From: Elusimicrobiota bacterium
GTDB lineage: Bacteria > Elusimicrobiota > Elusimicrobia > UBA1565 > UBA9628
Assembly: GCA_028717525.1 (NCBI GenBank)
Contig: JAQUNT010000134.1
Span: 1 to 6,526, forward strand
Reading direction: 5' to 3'
DNA length: 6,526 bases
In this document: positions 5,792-6,526 of the stretch, piece by piece
Layout: every line of letters starts with the position of its first letter
Position numbering within the stretch: the stretch's first letter is position 1
The notes under the pieces: generated by a model
Seen by the model: only the letters and a program-made list of their open reading frames with translations
Databases searched by the model: none
What the model was told of the DNA's origin: nothing
Program-made: the position numbers and the translations under genes

Positions 5792-6526
5792 TCAATCCGA
5801 GAATGTGGTCTGGGTGTCCTCGGCCTCGGCGGGCGCGGCGCCGCCGGGCGCCTCGTCGAGAGCCGCGTTGTCGAAGCGCGTGATGTTCATGTTGAAGGCC
5901 ACATCGACGTCCCCGACCGGCCCCTGCCGCTGCTTGGCGATGATGATCAGGGCCTTGCCCTCCAGGGTCGGGTCGCTGCGCTTGTAGTAGGATTCGCGAT
6001 GGATGAAGGCGACCAGGTCCGCGTCCTGCTCCAGGGCGCCGCTCTCGCGCAGGTCCGAAAGCACCGGCTTGTTGTCGGTGCGTCCCTTGTCCTCGGAGCG
6101 CCGCGAGAGCTGGGAGAGGGCGATGACCGGGATGTTGAGGTCCCGGGCCAGGAACTTCAGGCCCCGAGAGATCTCCGAGACCTCCTGCTGGCGGCTCTCG
6201 GAGCGGAACGCTCCGCGCATAAGCTGGAGGTAGTCGATGATGATCAGCGCCAGCTCCTTGTCCTCGCGCCGCAGCCTGCTGGCGAGCTGGCGGGAGATGG
6301 AGCGGGCCCCCAGCACCGAGAGGTTGGGCATGTCCACCACGTGCAGGGGGGCTTCGGAGAGGCGCGCGGTGGCGTTGGTGAGCTGGGTCCAATGGCGGTG
6401 CTGGAAGAAGCCGGTGCGGATGTCCATGAGGTTGACCCGGGCCTCGGAGGCGATGAGCCTCTGCATGATGGCGTGCCGGGACATCTCCAAAGAGAAGAGC
6501 AGGACCGGCTTCTTGACCTCCATGAC
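5792..6526 (-). CDS. dnaB: Replicative DNA helicase DnaB, C-terminal part
   Basis: The last 244 codons of DnaB, the hexameric 5'-3' helicase that unwinds DNA at the replication fork. The N-terminal domain and Walker A lie beyond position 6526, where the frame is still open; the methionine at 6523 is internal, not a start. Counting from that methionine, the RecA-like motor domain shows FSLEMS (10-15), Walker B LIIIDYLQLM with D97, the IPVIALSQLSR motif (131-141) and the stretch PVLSDLRESGALEQDAD (153-169). AKQRQGPVG (196-204) holds the arginine-finger region, with Q where homologues often have N. The strand NMNITRFDN closes the domain and is followed by an acidic, alanine/proline-rich tail of about 24 residues, as is common in DnaB. 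RadA shares the fold, but the DLRESGALEQDAD context is DnaB. No intein is seen in the visible part. Confidence 0.96.
   Translation of the reverse strand, partial: VMEVKKPVLLFSLEMSRHAIMQRLIASEARVNLMDIRTGFFQHRHWTQLTNATARLSEAPLHVVDMPNLSVLGARSISRQLASRLRREDKELALIIIDYLQLMRGAFRSESRQQEVSEISRGLKFLARDLNIPVIALSQLSRRSEDKGRTDNKPVLSDLRESGALEQDADLVAFIHRESYYKRSDPTLEGKALIIIAKQRQGPVGDVDVAFNMNITRFDNAALDEAPGGAAPAEAEDTQTTFSD

Overview
The window is a GC-rich piece of a bacterial chromosome. All of its genes lie on the minus strand, so the reading order runs from high to low coordinates. It is densely packed core-genome sequence, with no mobile element, CRISPR array, RNA gene or repeat family visible. In transcription order it holds: the C-terminal part of the replicative helicase DnaB (cut by the window edge at 6526), alanine racemase (alr), a three-gene MCE lipid transporter (mlaE permease, mlaF ATPase, mlaD MCE protein), the recombination ATPase radA, and the N-terminus of a membrane protein that fits the PIN/TRAM (YacL-like) family, cut by the edge at 1.

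The genes from dnaB to radA are almost seamless. There is 1 nt between dnaB and alr, 4-nt ATGA overlaps at alr/mlaE and mlaE/mlaF, a 4-nt GTGA overlap at mlaF/mlaD, and a 1-nt TGATG overlap at mlaD/radA. This points to one transcript with translational coupling. The only real non-coding stretch is the roughly 108-nt spacer between radA and the last gene. It carries a clear Shine-Dalgarno sequence, a 12-bp perfect palindrome and an unusually AT-rich patch.

The most notable gene is mlaD. After an inner-membrane anchor and one MCE domain come a long helical segment and a C-terminal region of about 185 residues with the alternating, glycine- and aromatic-rich pattern of an outer-membrane beta-barrel. 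With mlaE and mlaF beside it, and no mlaB or mlaC between them, this matches the minimal MlaEFD system with a long, barrel-tipped MlaD known from the diderm Firmicute Veillonella parvula. There it is proposed to be an ancestral bridge for phospholipids across the envelope. The architecture is therefore not new in principle, but it is uncommon in annotation and easily missed.

The MCE transporter, the barrel and alanine racemase indicate a diderm with peptidoglycan. The exact phylum cannot be read from the sequence. An uncultured GC-rich diderm lineage such as Elusimicrobiota is a low-confidence guess. Functionally the cluster mixes replication and repair (dnaB, radA) with envelope construction (alr supplies D-alanine, mlaEFD moves lipids).
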